From contig CAVVZJ010000010.1 of NCBI GenBank assembly GCA_963752755.1, positions 372,001-436,000 on the forward strand: DNA of 64,000 nt. Reading direction: 5' to 3'. Under the pieces are notes generated by a model. That model saw nothing but the letters and a program-made list of their open reading frames with translations. It made no database searches and was not told the DNA's origin. A program made the translations under genes and the position numbers. Positions within the stretch are counted from its first letter, which is position 1; each line of letters opens with the position of its first letter. The DNA is from CAVVZJ01 sp963752755. GTDB lineage: Bacteria > Planctomycetota > Planctomycetia > Isosphaerales > Isosphaeraceae. Of the stretch, positions 9,499-18,681 are shown one piece after another.

Positions 9499-10771
9499 CA
9501 GGGCCGGCGTACACTAACATGCTAATGCGGTAATGACATCCATGAGGAACCCCTCGCTCCATCCGCAGCTTCGGCGCTTCCTGACGAGGCTCATGCGACG
9601 GTCGGGGTGTGGCTTGAGGATCGAGAGGGTGAAGCGGTCGAGCCAGGGGATGTTCGCCCCGAGCCCCCGCTCGCGGATCCGCGATTCGTCCTCGCGGAAC
9701 GTCACCTCGAGGGTCCAGTGGCCCGCGTTCTCCACCGACCAGGGGCCGCGCACCGCCCGGGCGAACCGGTCCAAGTCCACCGGCAGGCGGCTGAGATCGT
9801 AGCGGACCGCGAGGCTCTGCTCCCCGCCCGCCCGCCGCCGCGACGTCACCACGCCGACCGACTTCCGCCGCTTCCATTCGGCCGGACCCGGCCGGCCCTT
9901 GGGAACCGGCAGCGGCAGGGAGGTCCGCTGTTCCTGGCGGCCGGGACCGCGATCGGTCGTCGTGAGTTCCTGGGCCGTCCCGATGGCGCCGATGTGCTCG
10001 ATGACCGCCGCGTGCAACGACTCGGGATTCCGCTTCAGGGCCAGGACGGAGTCGGCCTGGCCGCCGATGACCGCCGCGGCGATCGCCTTCTGGGCCCCCA
10101 TGGCGTCGCTCGTGACGATGCCGGCCCGGACGTCGCTGCTCTTCCGCCGCTCGGGGATCGCGGTGATCTCGTGGGACTTCTCGGCACCGACCTCCTGTCC
10201 CCGGGCCAACCCGGACTCGCCGGCCCAGGCGGTGACGACGTGCAGGACGCCGCGGTCGTTCTTCGCGTCGTGGCTGCGGCGGGCCGTCTGGCCGTCGAGG
10301 GCGATGACCGGGCGATCGACGCCCGTCTCGGCGATGGCCTCGTCGCGGAGGCGGGCGATCCAGGCGTGGAAGGCGGCCGCGACGGCCCCGGGCTTGAGCC
10401 GCATCAGGACGCGACGGACGACGTCCTGGCCGGGGATGCCGTGGGGCCGGTCGAGCCGGCCGGTGAGGAGTTCGGCCTGGCCCTCGGCCCAGCGGGCGAT
10501 GGCGGTGGGCCCGGCGGCGCCGGCGAGGACCGCCAGGACGGCGAGGACCAGGACGCCGGGCCGGGGGTGCCGCCGGTTGCGGGGGGAGCGTGGGTCCTCC
10601 AGGGCGGAGAAGGACTCCCCGATCTCGTCCCGCCTGCTGCGGGGGCTCGCCATCGCCGACCTCCGACCCCCGAATCGGGTTCACGTCACGGTGGTCGGTA
10701 GACCCGGTCCGACGAGCGGCGCAAGACCGCAGAGTTTGCCAAATCGTCATAAAAGTGCCGCGCCGGCCCTG
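9499..10771 (-). mobile_element. ISAs1-type insertion sequence inside the group II intron RT
   Basis: The ends carry 11-base inverted repeats CAGGGCCGGCG at 9499-9509 and 10761-10771. A 10 bp direct target duplication GTGGGAGTGG is seen at 9489-9498 and 10772-10781. Removing the element and one duplication copy restores the RT reading frame exactly (FSDHSHGFRPGLGCD), which confirms the boundaries. It carries one intact transposase gene. Confidence 0.93.
9514..10653 (-). CDS. ISAs1-family DDE transposase
   Basis: An intact 379-residue protein. The N-terminal half has the helical region with ALEDPRSPRNRRHPRPGVLV and a hydrophobic helix. The DDE core begins with PVIALDGQTARRSHDAKNDR (the ISAs1 LDGK.xRxS signature with the first Asp) followed by LHVVTAWAGE. 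GIVTSDAMGAQKAIA carries the second Asp, and WSVENAGHWTLEVTFREDES carries the ENxxHWxLDVxFxED-type signature with the catalytic Glu. It occupies nearly the whole element between the inverted repeats, and no inactivating change is visible. Confidence 0.93.
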   Translation of the reverse strand: MASPRSRRDEIGESFSALEDPRSPRNRRHPRPGVLVLAVLAVLAGAAGPTAIARWAEGQAELLTGRLDRPHGIPGQDVVRRVLMRLKPGAVAAAFHAWIARLRDEAIAETGVDRPVIALDGQTARRSHDAKNDRGVLHVVTAWAGESGLARGQEVGAEKSHEITAIPERRKSSDVRAGIVTSDAMGAQKAIAAAVIGGQADSVLALKRNPESLHAAVIEHIGAIGTAQELTTTDRGPGRQEQRTSLPLPVPKGRPGPAEWKRRKSVGVVTSRRRAGGEQSLAVRYDLSRLPVDLDRFARAVRGPWSVENAGHWTLEVTFREDESRIRERGLGANIPWLDRFTLSILKPHPDRRMSLVRKRRSCGWSEGFLMDVITALAC

Positions 10772-11155
10772 GTGGGAGTGGTCGCTGAACTGCGGCTCGT
10801 AGTACGCCTCCAGGAGGGAGCGCATGACCTCTTGCAGCAGCTTGTCCGACCACGTGGGGATGCCGAGCGGCCTCATTTTCCCATTGGCCTTGGGGATGAG
10901 GATGCGTCGGACCGGAGTCCATCGGTACCGCTCGTGTCGAATCGCTTCGATGAGTGTCCCGATCTTCTCCAGGGACATCCCGTCCACGGTCTCCCCCGAG
11001 ACCCCCTCGGTGAGCGCCCCGGCGTTTCGTGAGATCCGCCCATAGGCCCTCAGGTAGAGGTCCGGGTTGTAGAGCCGTCGGTAGACGTCCTCCCGGTGAA
11101 GTCCGTTCCTGCCGCGCTCGTGAATGATGGCCAGCGTCGTTTCGGCGTCTCGCAT

Positions 11156-11480
11156 GTCGCGAACCTCCCGACCCGACCATCCGCCTACCTGGCCCGCTTC
11201 GCCATGTGGACGGCTTTCCCGCCCTCGGACTACTACCGGGCCTCCGTCGCCATGAGGCCGCCCCGAGGGGCTCGAACCTTTTAGGCGATCTCGCCTTCCA
11301 GATCATGCAACGTATCGAGACCCTTATATTGGGGTTAGGTCGCCAACTCATCCCTTGAACCGGGTTCATCTCCCCGACCGCTGTACCGGGCGGTCTTGCC
11401 GACCCTCGGACGCTTGGGGTCGGCACCCGATACACGCCGCCTCCGAATCAACGTAGCGGCGGGTCCATTGATCATCCGCT
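11156..11480 (-). ncRNA. Group II intron 2, probable 5' ribozyme region
   Basis: The 325 bases upstream of the intron 2 RT lack a gene and, on the minus strand, hold paired purine-rich modules expected of domains I to IV. Examples are ACCCCAAGCGTCC near 11420 and GGTTCGAGCCCCTCGGGGC near 11270. A GTGTATCGG near 11438 could be the GUGYG-like intron start. Assignment rests on position relative to the RT; no fold was computed. Confidence 0.4.
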
Positions 11481-11603
11481 CAGGATTGGACTTCAAGCAG
11501 TGTAGCCTTGGCCATGCCAGTCGGGGCTTGCCACGCGGTCGCTTGATTGATTTCAGCTTCCCGTGACTTTGGACTTGGGCCGGCTGCTTCCCCCACTTCG
11601 GCC

Positions 11604-11695
11604 TTTCGGCGTCGGTGGTGCCGGTCGCCCCGGACACATCGACCGAGTGCCTCCTCCCACTGAGTGGGCGATTGCATGATATTAAAACGACGCAC
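11604..11695. repeat. 91 bp imperfect direct repeat, copy B
   Basis: Second copy of the block at 5760-5850, in the same orientation; it shares GGTGGTGCCGGTCGCCCCGG and GAGTGGGCGATTGC. It lies outside the 5' side of intron 2, while copy A lies outside the 3' side of intron 1. About 220 bases between this copy and the next remnant (11696-11919) show no gene. Confidence 0.7.
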
Positions 11696-11919
11696 CGTCC
11701 GATAATGGAAATTATGTTCAAATAGTCGATATTGTAACGATCACCACGGTTATCCGGCAGTCCGTCGCATCCACGGCTCCCTCGTCGTGTCGTGGATGGG
11801 CGTCCACATTTCACACCGCGCCGATGAGCAGGATCTCGCGCGCTGCCTCGACCACCGCGCGCGTCACCACGCCGACCGCCAGCGGTCGACCTACTCGGGA
11901 GGCACGAGGAAGCCGTTGT

Positions 11920-12276
11920 AACCGGTGCATCGACCACGAATCGCTCCAGCTCGGCCAGGGTCAGCTCGGAGTCCGGGACCGACCCGGCGAGTGCGTAGCC
12001 GGGCAGACGTGACAGGAGCAACTGGGAGACGGTCCCGAAGAACCACTCGATCTTCCCACGTCCGCGGGGTCGCCCTACGCCGGAGTAAATCAGGCGGAAC
12101 TTCAGGTCAACGGCCACCTGGTCGAGATGCCGGGAGGTGAAGTCGCTGCTGTGGTCGGAATAGAAGACCTCCGAGATGCCGCAGACCTGCCAGTGGGGTC
12201 GGCCCTTGCGCCTGATCGCCTACCGCAGCGCCAGGGCCGTCTGCATCGCCAGCGGGGCGGTGAAGTAGAGCGTTAT
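11920..12276 (-). pseudogene. rve-type (Mu/IS481-like) transposase fragment
   Basis: The minus strand encodes the middle of an integrase-core transposase: LYFTAPLAMQTALAL, then after an in-frame stop EVFYSDHSSDFTSRHLDQVA with the second catalytic Asp, and YSGVGRPRGRGKIEWFFGTV with the catalytic Glu. The N-terminal domains with the first Asp are absent, and the frame degenerates after SELTLAELERFVVD. It is a decayed fragment with no ends recognised. Confidence 0.65.
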
Positions 12277-12397
12277 GGTTTATGATGAATTCCGGTGTGG
12301 TGGTCCGGCAGGGCCTCTGAACCGTTACAATTGGACCAGCGGGCCGGGATGGTTTCGGCTCGATCGAACCCCCGATCGGATGGCCGAGCTTCCCCCG

Positions 12398-12570
12398 ATG
12401 GTGAACATCCAGGACCTCATCGACGACGCCCAGTGCTACCAGACGATCCAGGAGTTGCAGTGGCCCGAGAGGGTGATCGGCCCGCATTGCTCCGCGGACT
12501 CGGTCATCCACGACAGGCATGAGGACTCTCAGCCCCACCGCCAGTGTTACCAATGCCAGGGCTGCGTCCG
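12398..12570 (+). pseudogene. IS1595-like transposase N-terminal fragment
   Basis: MVNIQDLIDDAQCYQTIQEL, then QWPERVIGPHC..DSVIHDRHEDSQPHRQCYQCQGC, matches the N-terminal zinc-ribbon of IS1595 transposases (usual form CPHC ... YQCxxC). The first zinc Cys is replaced by Gly (IGPHC), and homology stops after about 55 residues. The following 200 bases up to 12772 contain no gene that can be supported, though LGFFEFVHN near 12610 may be a further scrap. Confidence 0.55.
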
Positions 12571-12772
12571 CATCGCGGGATCGCTCAGGAGATCTGGCCG
12601 CTGTACCTGGGGTTCTTCGAGTTCGTGCACAACGCCGCACGCTCGTCGGAAGCGGTTGCTGGGTGCCCTGATCGGCCAGTTGCGGGTACCAACCTGGAAT
12701 CCATCATGAGCCCAAATTGATTCTTCCATGTGCTGAAGAGAAACCAGGAAATGGGGATGGGGAGATCGACTG

Positions 12773-15700
12773 GTGAGAAACCTGGCGGTCGGTGTGCTGG
12801 TTCTGGCTGTGATCGGGGTGAACCCCGCACTCGAAGCCGTTGAGGAGAAGCCGAAGCAGGACCCGACCACGCTGCCCGGCGAGGGCGAGGCGGCGCAAGT
12901 CGCGACCTTGATCCAGATGGCGCGGGACGTCGGTGATCCCCGGCACGGGGCGGCGGTCTTTGCCTCGGCGGAGGCGGCCTGTCTGAGCTGTCACCGAGTT
13001 GGCAACCAGGGGGGGGAGGTTGGTCCCGAGCTGACCAAGGTCGGGGCGAACCTGGCTCCCGAGGAAATCGTCGAGTCCGTGCTCTGGCCCAGGCGCCGGA
13101 TCAAGGAGGGCTTCACGGCGATCTCGGTAGCCACGCTCGACGGTCTGATCCGCCAGGGCCACAAGCAAGGCGAGACGAGCGACGCAATCGAGTTGCGCGA
13201 TCCCGCCACCGGCGAACGACTTCGGATCAAGAAAGCGGATATTGAAGCGATTCACGAGGATGGCTCGCTGATGCCTGAGGGACTCCTGGCCGCGATGTCG
13301 CTCAACGATCGCCGCGACTTGGTCCGGTTCCTTCTCGACCTCGGCCGGCCCGGCGTCGAGGACGCCTGCAAGTTGCTCGCTCATGCCCATCCCCACGGCC
13401 CGGCCCAGTTCACTTACGACCGAAAGCCCCTTCACCCGGAGCACTGGCCGAGCTGGCACCACCCCGTCAATCGCGAACGAGTCTATGACTTCTATGCCAA
13501 GGAAGCCGAGCACTTCGTCACCAGGCCAGCGGCCTTGCTGTTGCCGCCCTTCCCCGGACTGGACGGAGGCCACCTGGGCCACTGGGGAAATCAGGACGAG
13601 AAGACGTGGGCCGACGACCGATGGAACCAGACGGATCTGGGCCGGCTGCTCTGCGGTGTCTTCCGGGGTCACGCTGCGACCGTCGCCAAAGGGGTTTGCG
13701 TGCGACTGGGCGAAGAGGGAGAGCTGGCCACCTGTTTCAATCCGGAGACGCTCTGCTACGAAGCGCTCTGGAGCGGTGGCTTCGTCCGGTTCTCCGCGAC
13801 GCGTTACGGGTTTCTCGACGGCTTGATTCAGGAAGGCACTCCCCTGCCCCGCCCTGAGGGCCAGCCGCCCGTCGAGCCGTTCGTCTATCACGGCTTCTAC
13901 CGCCACGGCGACCGCGTGATCTTTGCCTATCGGATTGGCGATGTGGAATATCTCGATGCTCCCTGGGTCAAGGAGGGCCGCTTCTCGCGAGTCGTTGCGC
14001 CGGTGGCCGAGCATCCCCTGGCCGACCTGATCCGCGGCGGTCCGCCGCAATGGCCGCAGGAGATCAAGACGCGGGGAACCACCGGGAGCCTCGGACCGTA
14101 CGCGGTGGATACCATCGCACCACCCTTCGAGAACCCGTGGCACGCGCTGATGTTCTTCGGGGGGCATGACTTCTTCCCCGACGGCTCGACCATGCTCTGC
14201 ACGATGCAGGGGGACGTCTGGCGCGTCGAGGGATTGGACGAGACGCTGGAAAATGTGAGGTGGCGTCGGTTTGCCTCGGGGTTACACCAGGCGCTCGGAT
14301 TGGTGATCGCTGAGGGGAACGTCTATGTGCTGGGGCGCGATCAGATCACCCGGTTGCACGACCGCAACGGCGACGGCGAGGCGGATTACTACGAGTGCTT
14401 CAGCAACGCTTTCGCGACCTCGACGGCCGGTCATGACTTCGTCTGCGGCCTGGAACGTGACGATTCGGGTCGGTTCTACACCGCGTCGGGACGGGATGGG
14501 GTGCTTCGGATCTCGGCGGACGGGCGGAATGTCGAGGTGCTGGCCACCGGCTTGCGTAATCCCGATGGCCTCGGGCTCGGACCTCACGGCGTCTTGACGG
14601 TGCCCAGTTCGGAGGGCGAGTGGGTACCCGCCTCGATGGTCTGTGAGGTCCGGCCCGGCGGTCATTACGGCTACCGGGGACCGCGCGAGGGTCGGCCGCC
14701 GGACCTCCCTCTGGTTTACCTGCCACGCGGTCTGGACAACTCCAGTGGTGGCCAGGTTTTCATCTCGGGCGATCGTTTCGGACCGCTGAGTGGGCAGTGG
14801 GTCCATCTCTCCTTCGGCATGGGGCGGCCGTTCTTGCTTCTGCGAGACCGGGTGGACGACCAGCCGCAAGGGGCCGTCGTCCCCTTGCCGGTCGAGTTCC
14901 GCTCCGGGTCGCACCGCGGGCGGGTCAACCCCGCCGATGGACAGCTCTACGTCAGCGGCATGGCCGGATGGGGCACCTACACCGTGGCCGATGGCAGCTT
15001 CCAGCGCGTCCGCTACACCGGAGAGGCGGCCCAGTTGCCAACCGCCTGGCATGCCCATGAAAACGGCGTCCTCGTCACCTTCGCCGAGCCCTTGGACAGG
15101 TCCGTGGCCGGTCGCGCGACCTCGCACTTTGCCCAGGTCTGGAACTACCGCTACAGCCCCGGGTACGGCTCGCCCGAACTCTCGCCACGACACCCCGGCC
15201 AGGCGGGTCACGACCCATTGACGATCACACGGGCTCATCTGCTGGAGGACGGCCGTTCCCTCTTCCTGGAGATCCCGGACTTGCAGCCAGTGAATCAACT
15301 CCATCTCCACATGCGCACCAATGAGGAAACTCGGATTGAACTGTTCGCGACGGTCCATCGGCTCGCGCCACCGTTCACCAATCTGCCCGACTATCAGCCG
15401 AGATCCAGGACCATCGCCGCCCATCCGATTCTGGCCGACATGGTCGCCCTGACTGTCAAGCCGGAGCCGAACCCCTGGCGAAAGGCGATTCCGGGAGCAC
15501 GCACGATCGTGATCGAGGCCGGCAAGAACCTGAGCTACAACGTCCGCTCCTTCCAGGTCCGCCCCGGCGAGCCGATCCGGTTGTCGTTCAACAACCCAGA
15601 CGTCGTGCCCCACAACTGGGTCCTGATCCGGCCGGGGACCTTGAACCAGGTCGGGGCTCTGGTCAACGCGATCGTCGCCGAGCCCGACGCGGCGATCCGT

Positions 15701-15871
15701 CAATACATCCCGAGAACCGACGACGTGCTCGGCTACACCGACATCGTCGGCCCCGGATCGTCCTTCTCGATCTTCTTCCACGCCCCGAAACAGCCGGGTC
15801 GCTACCCGTACCTCTGCTCCTTTCCCGGTCACTGGATGGTGATGAATGGTCAAATGATTGTGAGTGACTAA
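12773..15871 (+). CDS. Secreted cytochrome c / PQQ-dehydrogenase-like / cupredoxin protein
   Basis: A 1032-residue exported protein starting at GTG 12773, with GGGGAG upstream. Residues 1-22 are a signal peptide. A c-type haem site, CLSCH, lies near residue 71 in a PVC-type cytochrome module with a following heme-associated region (GPELTKVGANLAPEEIVESV). The middle has the 'DUF6797-like' planctomycete region and a beta-propeller resembling soluble glucose/PQQ dehydrogenases (GLRNPDGLGLGPHG, RPGGHYGYRGPREG). The last 130 residues form a cupredoxin: HNWVLI gives one His, and CSFPGHWMVM supplies Cys, His and Met copper ligands. The domain order suggests a periplasmic electron-transfer oxidoreductase passing electrons between copper and haem. 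The substrate is unknown. Confidence 0.85.
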   Translation: MRNLAVGVLVLAVIGVNPALEAVEEKPKQDPTTLPGEGEAAQVATLIQMARDVGDPRHGAAVFASAEAACLSCHRVGNQGGEVGPELTKVGANLAPEEIVESVLWPRRRIKEGFTAISVATLDGLIRQGHKQGETSDAIELRDPATGERLRIKKADIEAIHEDGSLMPEGLLAAMSLNDRRDLVRFLLDLGRPGVEDACKLLAHAHPHGPAQFTYDRKPLHPEHWPSWHHPVNRERVYDFYAKEAEHFVTRPAALLLPPFPGLDGGHLGHWGNQDEKTWADDRWNQTDLGRLLCGVFRGHAATVAKGVCVRLGEEGELATCFNPETLCYEALWSGGFVRFSATRYGFLDGLIQEGTPLPRPEGQPPVEPFVYHGFYRHGDRVIFAYRIGDVEYLDAPWVKEGRFSRVVAPVAEHPLADLIRGGPPQWPQEIKTRGTTGSLGPYAVDTIAPPFENPWHALMFFGGHDFFPDGSTMLCTMQGDVWRVEGLDETLENVRWRRFASGLHQALGLVIAEGNVYVLGRDQITRLHDRNGDGEADYYECFSNAFATSTAGHDFVCGLERDDSGRFYTASGRDGVLRISADGRNVEVLATGLRNPDGLGLGPHGVLTVPSSEGEWVPASMVCEVRPGGHYGYRGPREGRPPDLPLVYLPRGLDNSSGGQVFISGDRFGPLSGQWVHLSFGMGRPFLLLRDRVDDQPQGAVVPLPVEFRSGSHRGRVNPADGQLYVSGMAGWGTYTVADGSFQRVRYTGEAAQLPTAWHAHENGVLVTFAEPLDRSVAGRATSHFAQVWNYRYSPGYGSPELSPRHPGQAGHDPLTITRAHLLEDGRSLFLEIPDLQPVNQLHLHMRTNEETRIELFATVHRLAPPFTNLPDYQPRSRTIAAHPILADMVALTVKPEPNPWRKAIPGARTIVIEAGKNLSYNVRSFQVRPGEPIRLSFNNPDVVPHNWVLIRPGTLNQVGALVNAIVAEPDAAIRQYIPRTDDVLGYTDIVGPGSSFSIFFHAPKQPGRYPYLCSFPGHWMVMNGQMIVSD

Positions 15872-15895
15872 CTTTCCGGCCCGGGGCTGGCCTCA

Positions 15896-16030
15896 TACAC
15901 GAACCTGCTGATGCTGTCCGGTTTGGACTTGTGGGACAGCCGCCCCCGGCTGTCGTCCGGTCCGGACCGCCGGGGGCGGCGGTCCCACCGGAGTCGGGCT
16001 AGAATCGGAAAACATCAGCGGGTTCGTGTA
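15896..16030. repeat. Palindromic repeat element, copy 1
   Basis: The outer ends TACACGAACC..GCTGATG and CATCAGCGGGTTCGTGTA are inverted, and inside them GTGGGACAGCCGCC..CGG (15931) pairs with CCG..GGCGGCGGTCCCAC (ending 15988). A related element lies at 20094-20292. It has no coding potential. Dispersed palindromes of this kind follow genes in many planctomycete genomes; a REP/MITE nature is inferred. Confidence 0.65.
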
Positions 16031-16196
16031 TCAGTGCGATCAGGTTTCGCTACGGAAGGCTGGTGCGTCCGCGTCCGGTTCGCCGCCGCGGCTCGTTGCG
16101 CTCGGCCTTGCGGCGGTTCTGCTTCCGGCCCGGCGCCGGCCAGAGCCGGGGAACGGAAGCGTCGGCGAGCCTGGACAGGCTGCCAATCTGGCAGGT

Positions 16197-16404
16197 GGGT
16201 TCGTTTCGTACGACGACCGACAACGCGAGCGGCACGTCAAAAGTTCCCAAGAGGGTCCAGTGTGACGTCGGGTTCGTTTCGTCGCGGTGAGGGCGGAAGA
16301 ACTCGGGCCGCTAAATCTTTCCAGTGTTGCCCAGCGTGACGTCGGGTTCGTTTCGTCAGGCGCGGTGCCGGATGAGGCGGCTGGGGGGCCTGGGTTCGTT
16401 TCGT
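16197..16404. repeat. Four copies of GGGTTCGTTTCGT
   Basis: Exact copies start at 16197, 16270, 16344 and 16392, spaced 73, 74 and 48 bases apart. Two are preceded by the same GTGACGTC. They lie in the 740-base stretch between 15871 and 16614 that has no supportable gene. Confidence 0.7.
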
Positions 16405-16613
16405 CGCGGAGTGAGCGCGAAAAGCAAAAACGGGAATGGGAAGGCGGGGAGGCAGGCGAGTTGTCAAAGAGCCGATGATCGGACCAGGAGAACACATCAG
16501 TAAAGTATACCCCATTTTTGAGGTCCGGGGTTGGGCTTCTCGACCGAAGCGCGCGTGATACCGCATTCACCGGAGGGACGGGCCTTCCCGTGGCCTGCAA
16601 CCAGGACAAAGCG

Positions 16614-17657
16614 TCAAGACGACTGGCCGCCCGATGCGGAGCGGATCGGGTTGCCGACGACTTCCCGGAGGAGCGGGGCGGGCAGGAAGAGCCGGTAGCT
16701 CTCGATCGACTCCTTCGGTTCGAGGCTGGGATAGCACATTGCGAGATCCGCGAAGTAGGCCGCGTGCTTCAGCAAGCCGCGCGGCGACAGGTCGTCCCCG
16801 GGACGCGGCGCGTGGATCATCGTGGCGCGGTCCTCGGGGGAGATTTGCGAAACCTCAGCGCACCAGGACGTGATGGCCTCGGGGTCCGAGTCGTACTCGA
16901 ACTGGAAGGCCGCGGCTTCCGCCAGCCATTCCGCGCGGTGGAGATCGTCCGGAGTGGCCAGGCCGTTGACGTAACGCTCCGCAACCTCGACGCCCACCCG
17001 ACTTTCCTCCTGGGGCAGGAGTCGCCAGATCCTCCGACAGCAGGCGAGAAAATAGCGTTGCAAGAGCCGGTCCAGGTCGGCGACCGCACCGCGCCACTCC
17101 TGGCGAAACCAACGCAGCATCAATGCCACGTCGTCGGATTGGAACCACTCTGGCCCGGTCATGCTCACGACGGGCCGCGATGGGTCCCGGACCCCCCAGC
17201 AGTCGAACAGGGCGTGAGCCCACGATTCGAGGTCCTCGGACACGAGCACGACCCCGGCCGCCGGTGACTCTTCGTAGATCGGGAAAGGGGGCGACCTCTC
17301 AACGGTCGAACGGAAGGACGCCAGATGCTCCCGGTCTGTGCACCATTTCATCCAGCCGGGAAAGTCACCCGCCCTGGCCTGCGGCCCGATCTTGAAGATC
17401 AGGGAAAGCTGAGCCGGCGCGGTGGCCTCGGGATTATCGGGATCGGCGTCGAACCAGCGGGTCATGGCGAACCCAAACTCTTCTGGCCCGTAACGGGTGA
17501 CGACACTCCAGGCGCAACTCAGATTCCCGACGGCGGGGTCGTCCCCGTAGAAGCGGAGCATCAACTCAAGGCCAGCCTGGGGGGTGAGCGAGGCGAGCGG
17601 AACCCCCGAGCAGGCAATCCGATTCGCGAATCGCTCTTTGAGAATGTCTTGATCCAT
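16614..17657 (-). CDS. Planctomycete-specific protein of the 'CCRRIWRLLP' family
   Basis: A 347-residue protein starting at ATG 17657 (MDQDILKERFANRI). I do not know its function. The segment near residues 210-250, FLACCRRIWRLLPQEESR followed by VAERYVNGLA, matches a motif found in many paralogous Gemmata-type proteins, whose C-terminus usually reads LLRxIFGNPFRP plus about 50 residues. Here that end is LLREVVGNPIRSAS and stops at once, so the usual tail is absent. No signal peptide or membrane helix is seen, so it is probably cytoplasmic. It faces away from the cytochrome gene and ends into the repeat-bearing gap at 15872-16613. Confidence 0.65.
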   Translation of the reverse strand: MDQDILKERFANRIACSGVPLASLTPQAGLELMLRFYGDDPAVGNLSCAWSVVTRYGPEEFGFAMTRWFDADPDNPEATAPAQLSLIFKIGPQARAGDFPGWMKWCTDREHLASFRSTVERSPPFPIYEESPAAGVVLVSEDLESWAHALFDCWGVRDPSRPVVSMTGPEWFQSDDVALMLRWFRQEWRGAVADLDRLLQRYFLACCRRIWRLLPQEESRVGVEVAERYVNGLATPDDLHRAEWLAEAAAFQFEYDSDPEAITSWCAEVSQISPEDRATMIHAPRPGDDLSPRGLLKHAAYFADLAMCYPSLEPKESIESYRLFLPAPLLREVVGNPIRSASGGQSS

Positions 17658-17706
17658 TTCAGTTGCAATAGAAGTCCCATTGTCCAACAGGCGGCTACCC
17701 CGATCT

Positions 17707-18393
17707 TTACGAAGCAGGGCGGGAGGCGGATTCGGTGTTTGAGCGACGCGCCGGCTTGGGCGGGTTATCGCCGGTGTCCCGGATTGGACTCGCGGGAGAA
17801 GGGCGGGACAGGAGCCGACTTCTCCGGAACCGGAGGGGTTGGGGAGCCCCTTGCGGGACGTTCTGGGTGGCCGAGGCGGGATCAGGAGGGCCGTTGGCGG
17901 GGATCGGGCGGTCCAGGCCAGCCCACGACCGTTCCTCGGGCCAACCGCCCAGGGTCCGTGCCAGGTCGTGAGCATCAGCCGCCCCCGCGTCGTCACCACG
18001 AGCCGCATGCACCAGAGCGGCGGCCTCGTCGGCAGAGAGCCGACCGTCGTGATCCGTGTCTCCCTGCCGGAGGAGGCGCCAGGCCAGCAAGAGGCCGCCG
18101 CCCCCACGAGGACGTCCCGGTTCGCCGAAAGACATCCGGGGCCGGACGGGAATGTCCCTCGGAGTTGCCGACATCACCCAACCAACATAGCTGGCGACCA
18201 GCATCATCGCGACGACGTTGGACGCCAGCACCACGCCCGTCACGAGCAGCAAGGGATCGCTTACCCGACGTCGCACCAATCGGAAGACGATCTGTGCGGC
18301 CAGGGCCAGAGCCAGCGCGATCATCAAGGCTCCGATCCACTCGTCTTGGGTCCGGTCGATCAGGGCATCGAGGACCGAATACTTGGACTCCAT
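17707..18393 (-). CDS. Membrane protein with EF-hand
   Basis: A 228-residue protein from ATG 18393 (MESKYSVLDALIDRTQDEW). Two membrane helices lie at about residues 20-42 and 47-75. One EF-hand follows near residue 114: DTDHDGRLSADE has Asp at positions 1, 3 and 5, Gly at 6 and Glu at 12, so calcium binding is plausible. The C-terminal 80 residues are Pro/Arg-rich and low complexity. The gene is 49 bases upstream of the 'CCRRIWRLLP' family gene on the same strand and may be cotranscribed with it. EF-hand proteins are common in planctomycetes; no specific role can be given. Confidence 0.65.
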   Translation of the reverse strand: MESKYSVLDALIDRTQDEWIGALMIALALALAAQIVFRLVRRRVSDPLLLVTGVVLASNVVAMMLVASYVGWVMSATPRDIPVRPRMSFGEPGRPRGGGGLLLAWRLLRQGDTDHDGRLSADEAAALVHAARGDDAGAADAHDLARTLGGWPEERSWAGLDRPIPANGPPDPASATQNVPQGAPQPLRFRRSRLLSRPSPASPIRDTGDNPPKPARRSNTESASRPAS

Positions 18394-18681
18394 CCGCGGC
18401 AATCTCCTGGGTGGGTGAGTGAGGGTCGTGATTCGGTCGACCGGCCTCGAATCGGGGCGACCGGAGTCCCTTTCTTGAGGAGCGGCGTCTCGCCAGCGTT
18501 CGGCCCTCCGATCGTTGGCCGGCTGGGATCTGGAGTCAAGCACGAGCGGTTCCGGAGGTGACGGACGGGCCGCGCCTCGCCGAGGATTCGCGGACCGAGT
18601 ATGCTGGGAAGCGGTAGGCGACGGCCTGGATTTGTGCAGGTTGAGCAATACCACCACAGACCACGGAATCTGAAATTGCCC

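Larger units (their letters stand above)
7948..11155 (-). pseudogene. ltrA: Group II intron 2 reverse transcriptase-maturase-HNH protein, broken by an IS and a frameshift
   Basis: The N-terminal part (10782-11155) starts MRDAETTLAIIHERGRNGLH and carries RT blocks RRILIPKANGKMRPLGIPTW and EAYYEPQFSDHSH. The ISAs1-type element at 9499-10771 then interrupts it. After the element the frame resumes with GFRPGLGCDTALQDISQHW and EGDIKGCFDNIDH, and one extra base near 9270 shifts it into GTPQGGIISPLLANIYLDRLD, YADD (near 8965) and the maturase region. The C-terminus is an HNH endonuclease (CEVCGSDDRINVHH, then CHHCHVAIHNG near 8110). No stop is met before the intron's own domain V, so the left limit given is approximate. 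Without the IS and the indel this would be an RT-X-HNH protein of about 640-690 residues. Confidence 0.85.

Noticed and set aside
9607..11032. Plus-strand frames over the ISAs1 element
   Set aside because: The intact DDE transposase is on the minus strand and fills the same region.
16040..16609. A minus-strand frame with repeated DETNP/TKRT peptides
   Set aside because: The repeats come from the GGGTTCGTTTCGT DNA repeat; there is no ribosome binding site or conserved domain.
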